Assembly (NCBI RefSeq): GCF_900129055.1
Contig: NZ_FQUZ01000007.1
Span: 62,001-126,000 of the forward strand
Length of the DNA: 64,000 nucleotides
Reading direction: 5' to 3'
Origin: Lampropedia hyalina DSM 16112
Lineage (GTDB): Bacteria; Pseudomonadota; Gammaproteobacteria; Burkholderiales; Burkholderiaceae_C
In this document: one piece after another, positions 51,670-62,200 of the stretch
Numbering within the stretch: position 1 is the stretch's first letter
How the letters are laid out: each line of letters begins with the position of its first letter
Position numbers and translations under genes: made by a program
Notes under the pieces: generated by a model
Told to the model about the DNA's origin: nothing
Database searches by the model: none
Seen by the model: only the letters and a program-made list of their open reading frames with translations

Positions 51670-52572
51670 TCAGGGCGCGCCAACACTTGCCCCGCTGCTG
51701 GAGCGCATGGCCTTGAAGAACTCGGAGGTGGTTGGATCCAGCACCAGCACGTCGCCGCTCTGGCCCAGGCTTTCGCGGTAGGCTTGCAGGCTGCGGTAGA
51801 ACTGCGCGAATTGCGGGTCGCGGCCATAGGCCTGTGCATAGACGCTGGTGGCTTCCTGGTCACCCAGCGCACGCACCTGCTGCGATTCGCGGTAGGCGTT
51901 GGCCAGGGTCACGGTACGCTGGCGATCCGCATCGGCACGGATGCGCTCGCCTTCGGCCTGTCCGGTGGAGCGCAGTTCGTTGGCCACGCGGGTGCGTTCG
52001 GCACGCATGCGGTTGAACACGGATTCGGTGATGGCCTGCGAGTAATCGACGCGGGTGATGCGCACATCGATGATGTCGATGCCCCAGGGACGCTGGCCGC
52101 CGGTGACGGTGTCGAGCACCTGCTGCTTGACATCGGTCATCAGCGATTCGCGTTTTTCCGAGAGCAGCTCGCGCACGGTGCGGCGGTTCACTTCTTCCTG
52201 GAAGGCACTGCGCACGACGCGGCCCAACTGGGTGGCTCCGGCACTTTCATCGATGCCGACGTTGCGGATGTAGGTGGACGGGTCGGTGATGCGCCAGCGC
52301 ACATACCAGTCGATCACCACCCATTGCTTCTCGGCAGTCAGCGATGGTTCCGTGACCTGGCTTTCCAGCATCAGCAGGCGTTTGTCGAGGTAGCGCACGC
52401 TTTGCACCGGTGCGGGGAGTTTCCATTTCAGGCCGGGTTCATCGACCACGCGCTTGATTTCCCCCAGTTGATAGACCACGCCGTACTGGCGTTGATCGAC
52501 CACGAAGGCCATGGCACTGATGAGAAACAGGCCAAGCAGTCCCAGTGTGGCCCAAAGTCCTATACGATTCAT
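51670..52572 (-). CDS. hflC: HflC, membrane protease modulator
   Basis: 300 residues. One N-terminal membrane anchor (LGLLGLFLISAMAFVVDQRQ) precedes a band-7/SPFH domain (QYGVVYQLGEIKRVVDEPGL) and a helical coiled coil rich in Arg/Glu/Ala (AEGERIRADADRQRTVTLAN). HflC and HflK form the large complex around FtsH in the inner membrane and limit its proteolysis. It starts 30 bases after hflK ends. Confidence 0.95.
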   Translation of the reverse strand: MNRIGLWATLGLLGLFLISAMAFVVDQRQYGVVYQLGEIKRVVDEPGLKWKLPAPVQSVRYLDKRLLMLESQVTEPSLTAEKQWVVIDWYVRWRITDPSTYIRNVGIDESAGATQLGRVVRSAFQEEVNRRTVRELLSEKRESLMTDVKQQVLDTVTGGQRPWGIDIIDVRITRVDYSQAITESVFNRMRAERTRVANELRSTGQAEGERIRADADRQRTVTLANAYRESQQVRALGDQEATSVYAQAYGRDPQFAQFYRSLQAYRESLGQSGDVLVLDPTTSEFFKAMRSSSGASVGAP

Positions 52573-52602
52573 TTGGCGGATTCCATTCCTGTCTGAGTCT
52601 GA

Positions 52603-54051
52603 TTAACGTGTATCACCACGGCCTGGGCGTGCACTGCTGGACTGGCTCAGGGGGTGACTGGTGGCAGGGGCTGTGGCCTGTGGCTGCGGGGGCGTTGCCG
52701 TGGCGGTGGCATTGCCAGCCGTGTTCTGGCTGCGACCGGCGGCCTTGTTCGCCGACTGTTCCACCAGCTTGTCCAGTGGCAGGTACATCAGGCTGGAGCC
52801 GTTGCGGCCGCTGGTGTCCACCACCACCTTCGAGGAGTTGCGGTACACCTCTTCCATGGTTTCCAGATAGAGGCGTTCGCGGGTGACGCGCGGGGCTTTC
52901 TGGTATTCCTGCAACACGGCGATGAAGCGTTCCGAGTCACCGCGCGATTCGGCAATGATGCGCTCGCGGTAGGCCTGCGCTTCTTCCTTGACACGCGAGG
53001 CTTCACCGACGGCACGCGGAATCACGTTGTTGGCATAGGCTTCGGCATCGTTCTTGGCGCGTTCGCGTTCCTGGTCGGCGCGCAGTACGTCGTCAAAGGC
53101 ATCGCGCACCTGTTCCGGGGGGCGTACACCGCTTTGCTGCATATTGATGGCGACGACTTCCACACCCACGCTGTAGCGGTCGAGGATGGCCTGCATCAGC
53201 TCGCGCACGCGCGGGGCGATCTGGTCGCGTTCACCGGCAAGCACATTGTCCATGCGCATCTTGCCCACCACTTCACGCACGGCACTTTCGGCAGCGGTGA
53301 TGACGGCCAGGCGCGGGTCCTGGGTCTCGAACAGCCAGGCGCGCGCATCGTTGAGGCGGTACTGCACGGCAAAGCGCACTTCGACGATGTTTTCGTCCTC
53401 GGTGAGCATGGCGTAGTGGTTCAGGCCGGTTTCCTTGATGGTGCGGTCGTTGCCGATGTCGGCCGACTGGATTTGCGTGACCTGCACGGATTCATGGCGG
53501 CCAATCGGGGCGGGCCAGCGGTAATTGACCCCGGCATTGACGGTGCGCTCGAACTGGCCAAAGCGCGTGACGACGGCCTGATAACCTTCCTGTACGATGA
53601 AGATGCCCGAGGCCAGCCACAGCAGCACGGCCACGGCCACTCCGGCGGCCAGCAGGCCACCACTGAGTGCCGGGGGACGGATGCCACCGGGAAAGCCACC
53701 ACCACCGCCGCCACGGTTGCCTCCTCCGGGCGGCTGGCGTGGGCGTTCGCCCTGGCCGAGCAGGCGGCCGAGTTTGCCGTTGAGGTCTTGCCACAGTTCG
53801 TCCAGATCGGGCGGAGTGCCGCGCCCATCGCCCTGGCGCGAGGGGCGACGCGGTTCGTCCGGACGGCTGTCGGGCTGGGATGGGCGAATGGGGGGAGGTT
53901 GTGGGGCATCGTCCGGGGTGTTGCCACGATCCGAATCCGCGCCGGGTTTGTCACTGCCGCCACGTCCCCAGCCGGGGTCGTTGAGGTTGAACAGGGCGCG
54001 CATTTTTTCCAGAAGTCGTGCCGCTTTCCGGTCACGTGAATAGGCCATCAT
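52603..54051 (-). CDS. hflK: HflK, membrane protease modulator
   Basis: About 482 residues. A Gly/Pro/Arg-rich cytoplasmic N-terminus contains NLNDPGWGRGG and the polyglycine stretch NRGGGGGGFPGG, followed by one membrane helix (LLAAGVAVAVLLWLASGIFI) and a band-7 domain (VQEGYQAVVTRFGQFERTVN). The C-terminus is low-complexity (NATATATPPQPQATAPATSH). The start is uncertain: ATG 54051, 54048 or 54003 (MRALFNLNDPGWG); the last resembles other HflK starts. It pairs with HflC and FtsH. Confidence 0.93.
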   Translation of the reverse strand: MMAYSRDRKAARLLEKMRALFNLNDPGWGRGGSDKPGADSDRGNTPDDAPQPPPIRPSQPDSRPDEPRRPSRQGDGRGTPPDLDELWQDLNGKLGRLLGQGERPRQPPGGGNRGGGGGGFPGGIRPPALSGGLLAAGVAVAVLLWLASGIFIVQEGYQAVVTRFGQFERTVNAGVNYRWPAPIGRHESVQVTQIQSADIGNDRTIKETGLNHYAMLTEDENIVEVRFAVQYRLNDARAWLFETQDPRLAVITAAESAVREVVGKMRMDNVLAGERDQIAPRVRELMQAILDRYSVGVEVVAINMQQSGVRPPEQVRDAFDDVLRADQERERAKNDAEAYANNVIPRAVGEASRVKEEAQAYRERIIAESRGDSERFIAVLQEYQKAPRVTRERLYLETMEEVYRNSSKVVVDTSGRNGSSLMYLPLDKLVEQSANKAAGRSQNTAGNATATATPPQPQATAPATSHPLSQSSSARPGRGDTR

Positions 54052-54175
54052 TCGCTCGGTCTCTGTAGGTATTGAAAGTAGCGGGATCAATCAGATTGAC
54101 GGTAAAAGACAGAAAGCGGTGCACTTGCGCACCTATCTTTCATGCAAGCAGGCGTGATTTTGCCCAATTCCAGCG

Positions 54176-55351
54176 TCATTCCGCGATTGAAGGGTCATTT
54201 TCAGGGGCTTTTGTGGCGTTGGCTTCACGCGCCAGCAGGTGTTGCGCCAGAAACTGCCGCAGTCCGTCCAGTCCCTGGCCGCTGTGGGCACTGAGGAACA
54301 GGCGTGGCATCTGCTGTCCGTCGATCTCCATGCTGTCTTGCAGGCGCAGGGGTTGTTGCTCTGGCGGCAGCAGGTCCAGCTTGTTGAACACCAGCACCTG
54401 TTCGATGTCGGCCGCGCCGATTTCTTCCAGCACGCGCTGCACTTCCTGAATCTGCTCCGGGAAGTTCGGATTGGCGGCATCGACGACGTGCAGCAGCAGA
54501 TCGGCATCGACGGCTTCCTGCAAGGTGGCCTGGAAGGCTTCGACCAGTCCGTGGGGCAAATCGCGGATGAAGCCGACGGTGTCCGACAGCGAGAGCTGGG
54601 CCTGGGCTTCCTGAAGGTAGAGCTGGCGTGTGGTGGTGTCCAGCGTGGCAAAGAGCTGGTCGGCGGCATAGGCGCGGGCCTTGACCAGCGCGTTGAACAG
54701 CGAGGATTTTCCGGCGTTGGTATAGCCCACCAGCGAGACGCTGAAGACCTGGTTGCGGTCGCGCTGGCGACGCTGGGTGTTGCGCTGTTTCTTCACCTTG
54801 GTGAGGCGTTCGCGCACGCGCTTGATGGCATCGCCGATCATGCGCCGGTCCAGCTCGATCTGGCGTTCACCGGGGCCGCCACGCGTGCCGATGCCGCCGC
54901 GCTGCCGCTCCAGGTGCGACCAGCGGCGCACCAGCCGCGTGCTGAGGTATTGCAGCCGTGCCAGTTCCACCTGCAATTTGCCTTCGTGGCTGCGGGCGCG
55001 CTGGGCGAAGATTTCCAGGATCAGGAAGGTGCGGTCGTACACCGGCAATTGCAGGGTGCGTTCAAGGTTGCGTTGCTGGGCGGGGCTGAGGGCCTGGTCG
55101 AAGATGACCTCGCGTGCGCCCAGTGCCTGTGCCATGTCGGCGATTTCCTGCACCTTGCCACTGCCGACGAACAGGGCAGGGTCTGGTACCTTGCGCTTGG
55201 CCACCAGTTTGCCGACGGGCTCCAGTCCGGCGGTTTGGGACAGCAGCCCCAGTTCTTCGAGTTCTCCGTCAAAATGGGGCAGACCGAAGTCCACTCCTAC
55301 CAGCAGCACCGGGGCCTGGCCCGATGCGGTATCTGTCTCAATGCTTGTCAA
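54176..55351 (-). CDS. hflX: GTPase HflX
   Basis: About 391 residues. The HflX-specific N-domain (FVGSGKVQEIADMAQALGAR) and glycine-rich linker (RRWSHLERQRGGIGTRGGPG) precede the GTPase: G1 VGYTNAGKSSLFN, G3 DTVGFIRDLPH, G4 FNKLDLL, G5 SAHSGQG. HflX splits stalled 70S ribosomes, especially under heat shock. I chose a TTG at 55351 because the only upstream alternative (GTG 55411) would lie inside the hfq terminator hairpin. Confidence 0.93.
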   Translation of the reverse strand: MTSIETDTASGQAPVLLVGVDFGLPHFDGELEELGLLSQTAGLEPVGKLVAKRKVPDPALFVGSGKVQEIADMAQALGAREVIFDQALSPAQQRNLERTLQLPVYDRTFLILEIFAQRARSHEGKLQVELARLQYLSTRLVRRWSHLERQRGGIGTRGGPGERQIELDRRMIGDAIKRVRERLTKVKKQRNTQRRQRDRNQVFSVSLVGYTNAGKSSLFNALVKARAYAADQLFATLDTTTRQLYLQEAQAQLSLSDTVGFIRDLPHGLVEAFQATLQEAVDADLLLHVVDAANPNFPEQIQEVQRVLEEIGAADIEQVLVFNKLDLLPPEQQPLRLQDSMEIDGQQMPRLFLSAHSGQGLDGLRQFLAQHLLAREANATKAPENDPSIAE

Positions 55352-55376
55352 TCTGGTGAATATCCCAAAAGGAAAA

Positions 55377-55412
55377 GGTGTGGCAGGCACAGAGGATTGT
55401 GCCTGCCACACC
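55377..55412 (-). terminator. Hairpin with T-rich tail between hfq and hflX
   Basis: On the minus strand GGTGTGGCAGGCAC and GTGCCTGCCACACC form 14-base perfect arms around eight bases, followed by TTTTCCTTTT. Strong enough to end most hfq transcripts, so hfq can be made in excess over hflX-hflK-hflC. Confidence 0.85.
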
Positions 55413-55429
55413 TGATGGATGGAGAAAAA

Positions 55430-55687
55430 TCAGTCACCCGAGCGATCAGTGCCAGCATTTTCCGCATTCACGGAAAAATTGACAGGCCGGGCGGGGACAA
55501 TGGTAGAGATGGCGTGCTTGTACACCATCTGTGTCACGGTATTGCGCAGCAACACCACATATTGGTCGAAGGATTCGATCTGGCCTTGCAGCTTGATGCC
55601 ATTGACCAGATAGATGGAAACGGGGATATGCTCACGACGCAGAGCATTCAGAAAAGGGTCTTGCAGGAGTTGTCCTTTGTTACTCAC
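55430..55687 (-). CDS. hfq: RNA chaperone Hfq
   Basis: 85 residues from a GTG start. [20 protein letters not shown] and [20 protein letters not shown] form Sm1; VVLLRN...[17 protein letters not shown] is Sm2 with the YKHAIST signature. Hfq is a hexamer that pairs small RNAs with mRNAs. The C-terminal tail is short ([12 protein letters not shown]). der (engA), the usual upstream neighbour in this order, is replaced by the divergent yigZ; the gap of 221 bases should hold the hfq promoter. Confidence 0.97.
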   Translation of the reverse strand: MSNKGQLLQDPFLNALRREHIPVSIYLVNGIKLQGQIESFDQYVVLLRNTVTQMVYKHAISTIVPARPVNFSVNAENAGTDRSGD

Positions 55688-55908
55688 GATATTCTCCGTG
55701 TTGAACCCGACTGCCGGTGTGGCAGGTGCGCGAGGCGCAGGGGTTGATCTTGTTATAGGAAAGAAAGCGGACGCTCACGATACCACAGCAACGAAAGCCC
55801 CACGATGTCCATATGGGTTGTGGGCGGATTTTTTCAAGTCATGGATTGGCAGCGTTCTCGCGCTGCCGATGCGGGCATCCAGGAACCGAACAGGAAAGAG
55901 CCGGTGTC

Positions 55909-56511
55909 ATGCAATACACCCTGAAAGCGGCCGTGTGCGCCGAAATTGTCATCAAGAAAAGCCGTTTTCTGGCGCGGGTGGAGCCGGTGGAAAACCGCGC
56001 CGCCGCGCAGCAGGTGGTCGCGGGTCTGTGGCAACAGCATCCCGAGGCGCGGCATGTGTGCTGGGCACTGATGGCCGGCGGTCAGTCGGCGGCCGTGGAT
56101 GATGGCGAACCCAGCGGCACGGCCGGGCGGCCGATGCTGGAAGTGCTGCGCCACCAGCATCTGCACAATGTGCTGGCCACGGTGGTGCGCTATTTTGGTG
56201 GCGTGAAGCTGGGAGCCGGGGGGCTGGTGCGCGCCTACACGGATGCGGTGGCGCAGGCCCTGTTGCAGGCCGAGAAGATGCCGGTGCAGGCCACGGCCGT
56301 GCTGGCGTTCAGCGTCGCCTATGCGCAGGAGGGACTGATGCGCCAGTTGCTCCAGCAGTTTCAGGCCCGGCAGGTGCAGATTGACCACGGTGCGGCCGTG
56401 CGGGTGCAGGCGACGGTGCTGCTGCAAGAGCAGGCCGCCGTCATGCAGCGCATCAACGATGCCACGCAGGGCACGGCGCAATGGCACGATGAGGAGCAGA
56501 CGACGATTTGA
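55909..56511 (+). CDS. YigZ/IMPACT family protein
   Basis: 200 residues. EIVIKKSRFLARVEPVEN, ARHVCWALMAGGQ, VDDGEPSGTAGRPMLEVLRH and VVRYFGGVKLGAGGLVRAYT are all family hallmarks. The UPF0029/IMPACT fold binds ribosome-related partners in eukaryotes; bacterial YigZ has no settled role. The start at 55909 follows GGAAAGAGCC. It diverges from hfq. Confidence 0.9.
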   Translation: MQYTLKAAVCAEIVIKKSRFLARVEPVENRAAAQQVVAGLWQQHPEARHVCWALMAGGQSAAVDDGEPSGTAGRPMLEVLRHQHLHNVLATVVRYFGGVKLGAGGLVRAYTDAVAQALLQAEKMPVQATAVLAFSVAYAQEGLMRQLLQQFQARQVQIDHGAAVRVQATVLLQEQAAVMQRINDATQGTAQWHDEEQTTI

Positions 56512-56524
56512 TGCTGCCCGATTT

Positions 56525-57130
56525 TCAGGGTTTGCCCACCATGGCATGGCCCTCGATGAACTGGTCGATGTGTTCGCTGCACAGCAAATGCACATTGGCC
56601 TGAATGGTTTCCAGATCCCAGTCCCACCAGGAGAGGGTCAGCAGTTTTTCAATCGTGGAGTCATCGAATCTTTTTCTGACGAGCCGGGCCGGATTGCCCA
56701 CCACGATGCCATACGGCGGTACATCTTTCGCGACGACGGACTGGGAGCCAATGATGGCACCATCGCCGATGGTGACACCCGACATGATGGTTGCGCCCTG
56801 CCCAATCCACACATCGTTGCCGACGCTCACGTCGCCTTTGGTGACGGGGGTCTTGCCAGAGGCCCGTGGCCAGTCGCTTTTCAGGGCGGGGAACGGGTAG
56901 GTCGTGACCCAGTCGGCGCGGTGGTTGCCGCCCATCATGAATGTGACATTCGGGCCGATGGAGCAGAATTTGCCAATTCTGAGGCGGGCCTCCTGGTTGA
57001 TCCAGCGAACGGAAGGCACTCCGTAGGTATGGTCCCCAATTTCGATCAATGGGTGCCGGATGACGCGATTGGTGTAATGGAAGTTTTTAACATCCCGTGA
57101 ATGGGATGGGCCGAGATGGTTGCTGCTCAT
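56525..57130 (-). CDS. CatB-related O-acetyltransferase (hexapeptide repeat)
   Basis: 201 residues of left-handed beta-helix: LRIGKFCSIGPNVTFMMGGN then HRADWVTTYPF, VSVGNDVWIGQGATIMSGVT and IGDGAIIGSQSVVAKDVPPY. NHRxDWVxTYPF and the helix coils match the xenobiotic acetyltransferase (CatB/Vat) group, which includes streptogramin and chloramphenicol acetyltransferases as well as sugar acetyltransferases. Resistance is not implied. It lies 9 bases before recD's end on the same strand, and converges with yigZ. Confidence 0.88.
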   Translation of the reverse strand: MSSNHLGPSHSRDVKNFHYTNRVIRHPLIEIGDHTYGVPSVRWINQEARLRIGKFCSIGPNVTFMMGGNHRADWVTTYPFPALKSDWPRASGKTPVTKGDVSVGNDVWIGQGATIMSGVTIGDGAIIGSQSVVAKDVPPYGIVVGNPARLVRKRFDDSTIEKLLTLSWWDWDLETIQANVHLLCSEHIDQFIEGHAMVGKP

Positions 57131-57139
57131 GATGGTGGT

Positions 57140-59284
57140 TCAGGAATGGTGGTGGGATGCCAGGGCTTGCAGGGTATCGGCCAGGCCGCTGGCGCGGAGG
57201 GTGGGTTGCTGCACGGCCTGTTGCCAGGTGCCGGGCTGTTCGGCCAGGTAGGTGAATGCCTTGCGGGCACGGGTCAGGCCGGTGTAGATGAGTTCCTTGC
57301 TCAATAGCGTGCCTGCTTGGGGCGGCAGCACCATGAGGACGTGGGCGAATTCGGAGCCTTGGCTTTTGTGGATGGTCATGGCAAACGCAGTTTCGACGTG
57401 GGCCATGCGCGGGGTGGCAATGGAGCGCGGCACGCCAGAAGCCGCATCGGCGGGAAAGTACACGCGCAGCTTGTGGCGGTCGGCGGCACTGGGCAGGCAG
57501 ATGCCGATGTCGCCATTGAATACGCCCAGGTTGGCATCGTTCTGCGTGACCTGCACGATGCGTCCGGCAAACCAGCCTTCCTGCCGGGCGCGGATGCCCT
57601 GCCGCTGCAACTGGCCGATGACCAGCCGGTTGATGCCTTCCACGCCCCACGCGCCTTCACGGGTGGCGCAGAGGATGCGGAATTGCTCCAACTGCGTGAG
57701 CACGCGCACGACCCATTCGGTGTGGCGCGTCAGCCACTGCGGCTGGCTGGTGTCGGCAGGCCAATGGGGCGTGGTGCGCAAGGCCTGCACCAGTCCGGCG
57801 TAGGAGGCGGTAGGGCGTGCTTCGCTGTGGCTCTCGGGTGCGTGTGGCTCGCCGTTGGCCGGGCCGGGGCGACCATGCAGGGCGATGTGTGCCAGGGTGT
57901 TCAAGGACGCGCCTTCCTGCCAGTGGACGCTGGTGGCACTTTGCCCGGCCACTTGTTGCAGCACCTGCTGCATGGCGGCCATGTCGTGGCGGTTGATGGC
58001 GAGTGCCAACTGGCCGATGGTGCCGCCAAAGCGGCGGCTTTCGCGCAGCATGACGGTGTTCTGCGCCAGTGCGGGCATGGCGGGGGTGTGCGGTGGGTGC
58101 CGGAATTCCTGCGGCAGGGCTTGGCCAGTGAGCTGCTCCAGATGGCGTGCGGTGTCGGGGCTGTAGTGGCCCTGTTGCGCCTGGGCGCAGAAGTCGCCCA
58201 GCACCGCACCGGCTTCCACGGAGGCGAGCTGGTCTTTGTCTCCCAGCAGGATCAGCCGTGCCGTGGGAGGCAGGGCTTGCAGCAGGCTGTGCATCATTTC
58301 CAGGTGAATCATGGAAGCTTCGTCCACCAGCAGCCAGTCCAGTGGCAGCGGATGGCTGGCGTTGTGGCGCATCTGGCGGGTGTCGGGCCGTGCCCCCAGC
58401 AGGGCGTGCAGGGTGCGGGCGGGTGGCAGGTGGTGCAGGGCGGCTTGCAGCGGCGCGTGCTGGCTCACGGCATCGGGCAGTTGTGCCAGGGCCTGCTGGA
58501 TGGATTCTTTCAGGCGGGCGGCCGCCTTGCCGGTGGGGGCGGCCAGCCCGATGCGGATTTGTTCGGGCTGTGGCTCCAGTGCCAGGGCAGCGGCCAGCAG
58601 CCGTGCAGCGGTGTAGGTTTTGCCGGTGCCGGGGCCGCCGGTGATGATGGCCAGCCGCTGGCGCAGTGCCAGGGCGCAGGCGGCTTTTTGCCAGTCGAAG
58701 GTGGCATCGGGCAGGGCATCGGGAAAGAGGACGTCCAGCCAGTGGCGGGCGGTGGCGGTATCGGGGTGCAGGGGCGACTGGATGCGGGCGGCAATGCTGT
58801 GGGCAATGTCCTGTTCATACTGCCAGTAGCGGCGCAGGTACAGGCGCAGCGTGGGGGTGGTCTGCGGGGCGATGGCCGGGGTTTGCGTGAGCACCAGAGG
58901 CTGGCCAAAGTCCAGTGCCGTGTTGGCCTGCCAGACCATGCGGCTGGAGAGCAGGGCGTGGTGCCAGTCGCGCACACTGGTGGGCAGCCATTGTTGCAAC
59001 TGGTGCAGCGCGGGCGCGGCTTCGGCAGGCCAGCGCAGCAATTGCGGCAGTTGCAGGCGTAGCGACGGGCGGTGGGCATCGACCAGCGGCAGGCAGGTGT
59101 GGCCTTTGCCTTCGAGGTGCGAGAGGATGGCCACGGCTGCCAGCAGCCCAGGGCTGGCGGCGGCATCGTGCTCCAGCACCCAGTGCGCCAGTGCGGCATC
59201 CAGCCGCCGCAGCCAGCCTTCATCCGCCCATTGCCAGAGCAGCTCGGGTGTGATGTGGGGGACAGTGGTGGGGATGGCACTCAT
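57140..59284 (-). CDS. recD: Exodeoxyribonuclease V subunit alpha (RecD)
   Basis: 714 residues. Walker A is IITGGPGTGKTYTAARLL near residue 218; LLVDEASMIHLEMMHSLLQA is motif II; MTIHKSQGSEFAHVLMVLPP and YTGLTRARKAF are helicase motifs V and VI. RecD is the 5'-3' helicase of RecBCD, which processes double-strand ends. The ATG at 59284 overlaps the recB stop (ATGA), so translation is coupled. The protein is longer than E. coli RecD (608). Confidence 0.95.
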   Translation of the reverse strand: MSAIPTTVPHITPELLWQWADEGWLRRLDAALAHWVLEHDAAASPGLLAAVAILSHLEGKGHTCLPLVDAHRPSLRLQLPQLLRWPAEAAPALHQLQQWLPTSVRDWHHALLSSRMVWQANTALDFGQPLVLTQTPAIAPQTTPTLRLYLRRYWQYEQDIAHSIAARIQSPLHPDTATARHWLDVLFPDALPDATFDWQKAACALALRQRLAIITGGPGTGKTYTAARLLAAALALEPQPEQIRIGLAAPTGKAAARLKESIQQALAQLPDAVSQHAPLQAALHHLPPARTLHALLGARPDTRQMRHNASHPLPLDWLLVDEASMIHLEMMHSLLQALPPTARLILLGDKDQLASVEAGAVLGDFCAQAQQGHYSPDTARHLEQLTGQALPQEFRHPPHTPAMPALAQNTVMLRESRRFGGTIGQLALAINRHDMAAMQQVLQQVAGQSATSVHWQEGASLNTLAHIALHGRPGPANGEPHAPESHSEARPTASYAGLVQALRTTPHWPADTSQPQWLTRHTEWVVRVLTQLEQFRILCATREGAWGVEGINRLVIGQLQRQGIRARQEGWFAGRIVQVTQNDANLGVFNGDIGICLPSAADRHKLRVYFPADAASGVPRSIATPRMAHVETAFAMTIHKSQGSEFAHVLMVLPPQAGTLLSKELIYTGLTRARKAFTYLAEQPGTWQQAVQQPTLRASGLADTLQALASHHHS

Positions 59285-62200
59285 GGCTGGAAGGTGGGGA
59301 GCACGGTGGTCGCAGAGGTGGCGGCATCGGTATCGTGCCTGACATTCGCAGTATTGAGCCAGGCATCGGCGTGTTCCAGCCACTGGGTCTGGCCGGGCAA
59401 CTGGAGCAGGCCGTGGCCGGGCGCGTCCAGCCCGCGCACGAACCAGTAGAGTGCGCCGCCCAGGTGCTGTTCGGGGCTGTAGGCTGTGCCCAGCCGCGCC
59501 CGCAGCAGCCGGTGCAGGGCCAGCAGGTAGAGCATGGCTTGCAGGTCGTAGCGGTGGCGCAGCACGGTGTGGCGCAGGGCATCGGGGTGGTAGGCACTGG
59601 CATCTGCGCCCAGCACGTTGGTCTTGTAGTCCAGCACCCAGTAGCGTCCGGCGTGTTCAAAGACCAGGTCGGCAAAGCCCATCAACATGCCGTGGGTCTG
59701 GCGTTGTGGCAGGGGTGGGCGCGGCTCATCCGGCCAGACCCATTGCTGGCACAGTGCGTCCAGCCGGTTGGCATCAAGCTGGCGCGCGGGCATCCAGAAT
59801 TCCAGCTCGGCGAGGCTGGCGGGCAGTGTGCCCAGCGTGATGGCCGCCGGGGCAGTGCCGCCATCCTCACATGCCACCACTGCCCACAGTGGCGTTTGCA
59901 GCAGCGTGTCCAGCCAGGTGATGAGCGCGGGGGCATGGTGTTCCCAGCCTGCATGGCTGGCATTCTGGGTGATGCGTTCGCGCTCGTGGTCTGCCAGTTG
60001 CAGCGGGAAGCCGTCGTAGCCCAGCCATTCCAGTTGGTCGTGGATGAAGTTACCCATGCGTGGGCCACCGGGCAGGCGGTGCCAGACGGCGGCATCGGTT
60101 GGCTGCGGGGCGGTTGCGGGTGCAGGCAAGGTGGGATCGCGCGGTTCGTCGTCGGCCCGCTGGGGCAGGGTTTGCCACGGCATGGGCGTGGCCAGCCGGT
60201 CGGCCGATGCGCCGGGCCGCGTGAGGGCCGAGAAGCTGCTGATGGCCCAGGCGCGATCCGGCGCACCACCGTAATGGCGTTCGGCGGCCAGTGGCCGGGG
60301 CTGTTCGCGTGGGACGTAGTGGTGTGTCTCGAACGATGACGCGAGGGTGGCCACGCGGATGCCCGCACAGCCATTCGCCCAGCCGTGCAGCAGCGTTTGC
60401 CATGCGGGGGCATCCAGCGACTGTTCGGGCTGCCCGGCCAGCAGATAGCCCCAGGCACTGTGGTGGGTCTGGCAGTCCTTGCTCCTGCCTTTTTGCAGGG
60501 AGGCAAAGCCCAGCCAGAGGGCATGGCGTGCGCGTGTCAGCGCGACGTAGAACAGCCGCAGGTCTTCGCGCAGGCGTTCCTCGTCGGTGTCGGGGGCGGA
60601 CATGCTGTCGCCCGCATGGTCGTCCTCGCTTTTTTCGCCGGGGTGGCTGCCACGCGCCACGCGGCTGTGGTGGCAGGCAAAGGGCAACAGCACCACCGGG
60701 TATTCCAGCCCCTTGCTTTTGTGGATGGTGACGATCTTGATGAGGTCGGCATCGCTTTCCAGTCGCACGATCTGCTCGTCGGCATCGCCGGTCTGCCCTT
60801 GCAGGGCGGCCTGAATCTGCTGCACCAGCCAGCGCGTGAGGGCCTGCTCGCCCTCGATGGTGCGCGCGGCCTGCTGCAACAGCTCGGCCAGATGCAGGAA
60901 GTTGGTGAGCTTGCGCTCGCCCTGCGCATCGTCGGCTAGCCAGCGGGCGGGCAGGTTCAGGCGGTGCAGGCTCTGGCGCAGCATGGGCAGAATGCCGTGC
61001 CGTGCCCAGATGCCGTGCAAGTCCTGAAGCAGCAGCAGGTGCTCCTCCAGTGCCGCTTCGTCGTCGGCCAGGCGTTCCAGCTCGGCCAGCGGCAGGGCCA
61101 GCATGGGGCTGGCCAGCGCGGCACGCGCCAGCCGGATGTCCAGCGGTTGCGCCACGGCCTGCATCCAGGCCACCATATCGTGGGCCACGCCGCTGCCGAA
61201 CACCGATTCGCGGTCGGACAGATAGACTGATGCCAGCCCACGCTGGCGCAGTGCCTGCTGCACCAGCGCGGCTTCGTTGCGGTTGCGCACCAGCACGGCC
61301 ATGTCGGCAGGGCGCAGGCGGGTGAAGTGGCCATTGCCGTGGGCGTAGAAGCCGGTGGCCGGGTCGTTGAGCCACTGCACCACCTGCTGGGCGCATTGCT
61401 GGGCGAACAGTTCCCCGGCATCCGGCTGGCGCATGGCCTCCCAGGCGGCTTCAATGTGCAGTGCGGGCAGTTCGCCGTCGGCATTGCCCCAGTATTCGGC
61501 ACGGCCCCTGGCGGCGACGGGCTGGAAGGGCAGCGGGTTGTCCCCCTCGCGCGGTCGGTAGCGGAATGCGCCGGGGCCGTCGCGCGATTCGGCACCGGCA
61601 AAGACATGATTGACGGCGGCGACCAGATGCTGCGTGGAGCGGTGGTTCACCCCCAGCGCGTAATGGCGATCCTGGGTCTGGCGGCGCACTTGCAGGTAGC
61701 TGTGGATGTCCGCGCCACGAAAGCGGTAGATGGACTGCTTGGGGTCGCCAATGATGAGCAGCGCGATGTCGGCGCGGTTCGCCTCGGGCTGGTAGATGTG
61801 GCGAAACACCCGGTATTGCTGGGCGGAGGTGTCCTGAAACTCGTCCACCAGTGCCACCGGGTAGCGCAGTGCCAGCCGCTGGCGCAGTGTGGCCCCGTGT
61901 ACGCCGGTGAGGGCCTGTTCCACGCGGCGCAGGGCATCGGCAAAATCGAACACCCCCTGCTGTTGCTTCAGGTGCTGAAAACGGGCGCGGGTGTGCCAGG
62001 CCGCGTGCTGCTGCAACAGTTGCGGCACATCGGGCAGTTGCTCCTGCTGTTGCCACAGGGTTTGCAGTTGCGCTACTTCCGGCGGCAGTGACAGCGGTGG
62101 GGCCTTGGCCTTGCGGGCCTCCTGCAAACCCGCCTCGCTGAGCCGGTGGATGGCCGCCGCAGTGAGCGACAGCGGAGCCTGCGGGTCATCCGCCCATGCC

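Noticed and set aside
56525-57130. Chloramphenicol or streptogramin resistance gene
   Set aside because: The fold matches the CatB/Vat group but many members are not resistance enzymes and the context is not mobile.
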